DNA from: a bacterium
GTDB taxonomy: Bacteria; Krumholzibacteriota; Krumholzibacteria; LZORAL124-64-63
NCBI GenBank assembly: GCA_003646045.1
Contig: QNDV01000061.1
Coordinates: forward strand, 1-9,414
DNA length: 9,414 nt
Reading direction: 5' to 3'
Position 1 is the stretch's first letter. Every line of letters begins with the position of its first letter. Both the position numbers and the translations under genes were made by a program. A model generated the notes under the pieces. It saw only the letters and a list, made by a program, of their open reading frames with translations. It did no database searches and was not told where the DNA came from. Shown piece after piece: positions 6,659 to 9,414 of the stretch.

Positions 6659-6931
6659 ATGCGGTGCCTGCGTGATGCCATGACCAAGACAATGTCGGCA
6701 ATTATCCTGTCGGCGGTCCTTTCCCTCGTGATCCTGGCCGGCTGCGGTGGCCAGGGTGGCCCCGCGCCACAGGATGCTCCCCCGCCGCCGCCACCGGTGG
6801 AAAAGATCAAGATCGACTCCCTGGATGAGCTGCCCTCACACAGCTATCCCCTGACCGGTACCGTCAGCGAACTGCTCGACGATCCCGCCGGCATGGAAGC
6901 CCTCAAGACCGCCTACACGGCGGATATCTAG
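6659..6931 (+). CDS. N-terminal lipoprotein segment of an S8 protease, ended by an in-frame TAG
   Basis: This 90-residue product is the first part of the protease gene that continues in the same frame to 8617. Residues 1-29 form a lipoprotein signal: a basic start, a hydrophobic core (about 12-25) and the lipobox LAGC with Cys29 as the lipidation site. A Pro-rich linker (PQDAPPPPPP) and a short globular segment follow, and the frame stops at TAG (codon 91). Taken alone it would be a small lipoprotein with no catalytic residues. The sequence past the TAG continues smoothly into a helical repeat, so I read this as the 5' part of an interrupted gene, not a separate gene. Confidence 0.7.
   Translation: MRCLRDAMTKTMSAIILSAVLSLVILAGCGGQGGPAPQDAPPPPPPVEKIKIDSLDELPSHSYPLTGTVSELLDDPAGMEALKTAYTADI
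6929..6931 (+). other. Single in-frame amber codon interrupting the S8 protease gene
   Basis: The only interruption between the ATG at 6659 and the TAG at 8615-8617 is this TAG; there is no frameshift. One base change would restore AAG (Lys), CAG (Gln) or GAG (Glu). The 22 codons between it and the next ATG (6998) read as ordinary protein (NDLATYEITDDATL and onward). Confidence 0.85.
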
Positions 6932-6997
6932 AACGATCTGGCCACGTATGAGATTACCGACGACGCCACCCTGCAGGGCAAGTACCAGACCCTGGCC

Positions 6998-8617
6998 ATG
7001 CTCCGGATGACGGACGGCAACTATGACGAGGCCCTGACCTGGCTGGACAAGGCACGGGAACTGGAGGACAAGGAAGCAGCGCGCCTCATGCAGGGCATGA
7101 CAACACGCTCCCTGGTGGCGGCCCGCAAGACCGCCGGCAGCGATGCCGACGAGGAGGCGGTACTGGCCGCCTTCGAGACCGAGTTGCGGACGCGCACCGC
7201 CGACTTGCCCTGGGACAAGGTCCAGGACAACATCAAGAGCGCCAAGGGTCGCGCCGAGTTCACCAGCGAAAGCCTGCTGCGGGGCGTGGTGCAGGCCCGC
7301 ATGGATCCCGCTGCGGCGCAGATGGGAGCCCTGAGTTCCGATCTGGCCGGCGGCGTCCTGGGGATCCGCTACGCCATCGACAACATTCTGGTACTCAACC
7401 CGACGGTAGCCAAGGTCTACGGCGAACTCATCGCGGCCAACGACGTCGAGAAGTTAGACATCTGGCAACAGCGTGAAGTCACCTTCACCGGCGAGGAAGG
7501 CCTCGATCCGGTGGTGGTCGCCATCTGGGATTCGGGCGTGGATGTGGATGTGTACGGCGAGGCCATGTGGACCAACGGCCTGGAAGTGGCCGACGGTACC
7601 GACACCGACGGCAATGGCTTCGTGGACGACATCCACGGCATAGCCTTCGACCTGGACGGCGTGGCCAATACCCACATGCTGCATCCCATGGGCGACCAGG
7701 AGGGCCAGCTGGACAACGTGTTCCAGTACATGCAGGGCTTCCAGGACCTGACTTCGGCGGTGGACAGCGAGGACGCCACGGCCGTGCGCAAGAAGCTGAG
7801 CACCATGCCCCCCGAGGAAGTGGGCCCCATGCTGACCACCCTGGGCTTCGGCGGCCTGTACATGCACGGCACCCACGTGGCGGGTATCGCGTCCCGCGGT
7901 AACCCCTACGCCCTGCTGCTCAACGCGCGCATCACCTTCGACTACCACACCACGCCCCAGGCCATGACCCACGAGACCGCCCAGCGCATGGCTGACGGTT
8001 ACGTCGCCACCACCGAGTACTTCCAGGCGGCCGGCGTGCGCTGTACCAACATGAGCTGGGGCTGGACCTTCAAGGAGATCGAAGGCGGCCTGGAGGCCAA
8101 CGGCGTAGGCGCCGACGCCGAGGAACGTGCCCGCCTGGCCCGTGAGATGGTCGATATCCTGGCCGACGGCCTGAGGCGCTCCATGGAGCAGGCCCCGGAC
8201 ATCCTGTTCGTCACCGCCGCCGGCAACGACGACAACGACGTGGAATTCGACGTGGTCGTTCCCTCGAGCTTCGACTTGCCCAATCTCATGGTCATCGGCG
8301 CGGTGGACCAGGCGGGCGATCCCACCGGTTTCACCAGCGGCGGGCGCAACGTCAAGGTCTACGCCAACGGCTTCCAGGTACCGAGCTATGTGCCGGGCGG
8401 TCGCACCATGAAGATGTCCGGTACCTCGATGGCGTCGCCCAACGTGTGCAACGCGGCGGCCAAGCTGTTCACCCTGGATCCGTCACTGACCGCGGCGCAG
8501 GTCCGGCAGCTCATCGAGGAGGGCGCTGATCCCAACGCCGATCATCCGGAGATCCTGCTGCTCAATACCAAGGAGTCCGTGAAGCTGATGAAGGTGGAGG
8601 GGTCGACGCTGAAGTAG
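6998..8617 (+). CDS. Subtilisin-family (S8) serine protease, catalytic part
   Basis: The 539-residue frame (open back to 6932, just after the TAG) carries the complete subtilase triad: Asp178 in AIWDSGVD, His290 in MHGTHVAG and Ser477 in SGTSMASP, with the oxyanion Asn410 in VTAAGN. A TPR-like helical pair lies at about 1-25 and a helical pro-region-like segment at about 25-150. The Asp-to-His distance is 112 residues against about 32 in subtilisin. This gap includes an acidic DTDGNGFVDD segment, likely Ca-binding, and a Met/Glu-rich helical insert (about 225-285). With the upstream lipobox segment it would be a lipid-anchored envelope protease of 652 residues that hydrolyses peptide bonds. 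No ribosome binding site precedes 6998, so independent translation is doubtful. All catalytic residues being intact argues for recent interruption, readthrough or a base-call error. Confidence 0.88.
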   Translation: MLRMTDGNYDEALTWLDKARELEDKEAARLMQGMTTRSLVAARKTAGSDADEEAVLAAFETELRTRTADLPWDKVQDNIKSAKGRAEFTSESLLRGVVQARMDPAAAQMGALSSDLAGGVLGIRYAIDNILVLNPTVAKVYGELIAANDVEKLDIWQQREVTFTGEEGLDPVVVAIWDSGVDVDVYGEAMWTNGLEVADGTDTDGNGFVDDIHGIAFDLDGVANTHMLHPMGDQEGQLDNVFQYMQGFQDLTSAVDSEDATAVRKKLSTMPPEEVGPMLTTLGFGGLYMHGTHVAGIASRGNPYALLLNARITFDYHTTPQAMTHETAQRMADGYVATTEYFQAAGVRCTNMSWGWTFKEIEGGLEANGVGADAEERARLAREMVDILADGLRRSMEQAPDILFVTAAGNDDNDVEFDVVVPSSFDLPNLMVIGAVDQAGDPTGFTSGGRNVKVYANGFQVPSYVPGGRTMKMSGTSMASPNVCNAAAKLFTLDPSLTAAQVRQLIEEGADPNADHPEILLLNTKESVKLMKVEGSTLK

Positions 8618-8648
8618 GCGGGTTGGATCCGACAGGACGAATGTCAAT

Positions 8649-8676
8649 GGGGAGCGGGCCTGAAGGCTCGCTCCCC
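8649..8676. terminator. Bidirectional hairpin between convergent genes
   Basis: A 12-base stem (ggggagcgggcc / ggctcgctcccc, one G-U pair) encloses a TGAA loop, located between the stop of the S8 gene (8617) and the stop of the minus-strand permease (8705). No T-run follows on either strand, so it may act as a 3' end stabiliser or an intrinsic-like terminator for both genes. Confidence 0.65.
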
Positions 8677-8704
8677 GTGTCTGGTGTCACGTCATGAAGC
8701 CGGA

Positions 8705-9414
8705 TCAATCCTGTTTTGCCCGATGCGCCTGCACCGCCGCCCCGATGATCAACACCCCGCCGATCAGGCTCAACACGTCCGGCCGCTCACCCCACAGTAC
8801 GAATCCCACCACCAGGGCGAACAGCACGTGCAGGTAGGTGAAGACCGACACCCGCGCCGCCCGGGCGTGATGGTAGGCGAAGGTCAGGCCGTACTGCCCG
8901 CCCGCCGCGAACACGCCGGTGCCCAGTAGCGCCGCCCACTGGCCGGGCGAGGGATCGGGACGGACAGCGATCAGCACCGGGAGCGTGGCCAGGGTCGAGA
9001 ACAGCGAAAAGGTCAGGATGATGCGGTTGGGGCTCTCGCGGCCCTTCAGCGAACGCACCATGGTATAGGCCAGGCCGGCGCATATGCCCGAGGCGAAGCC
9101 GGCCAGGGCGGGCAGGGACGACACGTCGAAAGTGGGTTTGATGACCAGGACGGCTCCGACCAGGGCCGCCGCCAGGGCCGGCACCATACCCCGGGCCAGG
9201 CGCTCGCCCAGCAGCATCACCGCGAACAGGGTCACGAAGAAGGGGGATGTCTTGTTCAACAGCGAGGCGTCGGCCAGATGCAGGTGATCCAGGGCCACGA
9301 AGTAGAAAAACACGCCCAGCAGCCCGGCCACGCTGCGCAACAGCAACCGCCACCAGTGCGGCGTGGCGGCGAAGGGGTTGGCGCCCATTCGCCACGCCAC
9401 CGCCGACGTGATGG
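8705..9414 (-). CDS. DMT superfamily (EamA-type) permease, 5' end outside window
   Basis: About 236 codons are visible. The frame stays open to the window edge, so a GTG at 9400 is probably internal. EamA proteins usually have about 290-300 residues and ten membrane helices in two repeats; here roughly eight hydrophobic helices remain and the first two are missing. Typical landmarks are LHLADASLLNKTSPFFVTLFAVMLLGERL, split across the end of the first repeat, and ARVSVFTYLHVLFALVVGF with LWGERPDVLSLIGGVLI closing the second. The family moves metabolites or amino acids out of or into the cell across the inner membrane. The substrate cannot be predicted. The gene is convergent with the S8 protease gene. 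Confidence 0.88.
   Translation of the reverse strand, partial: ITSAVAWRMGANPFAATPHWWRLLLRSVAGLLGVFFYFVALDHLHLADASLLNKTSPFFVTLFAVMLLGERLARGMVPALAAALVGAVLVIKPTFDVSSLPALAGFASGICAGLAYTMVRSLKGRESPNRIILTFSLFSTLATLPVLIAVRPDPSPGQWAALLGTGVFAAGGQYGLTFAYHHARAARVSVFTYLHVLFALVVGFVLWGERPDVLSLIGGVLIIGAAVQAHRAKQD

Noticed and set aside
6998..8617. Genome-wide recoding of TAG as an amino acid
   Set aside because: The same gene ends with TAG in a sensible place before a hairpin, and no other gene in the window contains an in-frame TAG.

Overview
The window reads as a stretch of chromosome from a GC-rich, Gram-negative-type (diderm) bacterium. The support is a lipoprotein with a lipobox, a Sec-exported repeat protein, a membrane-bound chemoreceptor-like protein and a secreted-type beta-helix protein. 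The beta-helix protein ends in a short Leu-Gly-Gly-Leu-Lys-Ala-Leu-Phe-Arg tail. That style of tail, together with the mix of genes, makes me think of the FCB-related candidate phyla (Krumholzibacteriota/Eisenbacteria-like). This placement is an impression, not something the sequence proves.

Layout. (1) Bases 3-740, plus strand: the 3' part of a right-handed beta-helix protein that starts before the window. (2) Bases 741-1095: no complete gene. It holds a roughly 150-base inverted-repeat element with GC palindromes, followed by an isolated second copy of the beta-helix protein's C-terminal tail with its stop codon. (3) Bases 1096-2952, plus: an exported TPR-like repeat protein of 618 residues. 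(4) Bases 2959-4374, minus: a PLP-dependent aromatic amino acid decarboxylase, convergent with the previous gene and 6 bases from it. (5) Bases 4481-6478, minus: a two-TM protein with a PilJ-like sensor region, a degenerate chemoreceptor signalling hairpin and a long Glu/Pro/Ala-rich tail. A strong hairpin follows its stop. (6) Bases 6479-6658: a divergent promoter region with three ACGTGRA direct repeats. (7) Bases 6659-8617, plus: a subtilisin-family (S8) lipoprotein whose frame is cut by a single TAG at codon 91. (8) A hairpin at 8649-8676 between convergent genes. (9) Bases 8705-9414, minus: a DMT/EamA-type permease running off the window.

The genes do not form one obvious pathway. Envelope and exported proteins dominate: the beta-helix protein, the TPR protein, the PilJ-like protein, the S8 lipoprotein and the permease. 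The divergent pair around 6479-6658 (PilJ-like protein and S8 lipoprotein) is the one place where shared regulation is plausible. I did not find a CRISPR array, RNA gene, insertion sequence or recognisable defence system. The most interesting signals are the duplicated C-terminal tag beside the inverted-repeat element, the lone amber codon in an otherwise intact protease, and the chemoreceptor-like protein with an eroded CheA/CheW-binding tip.
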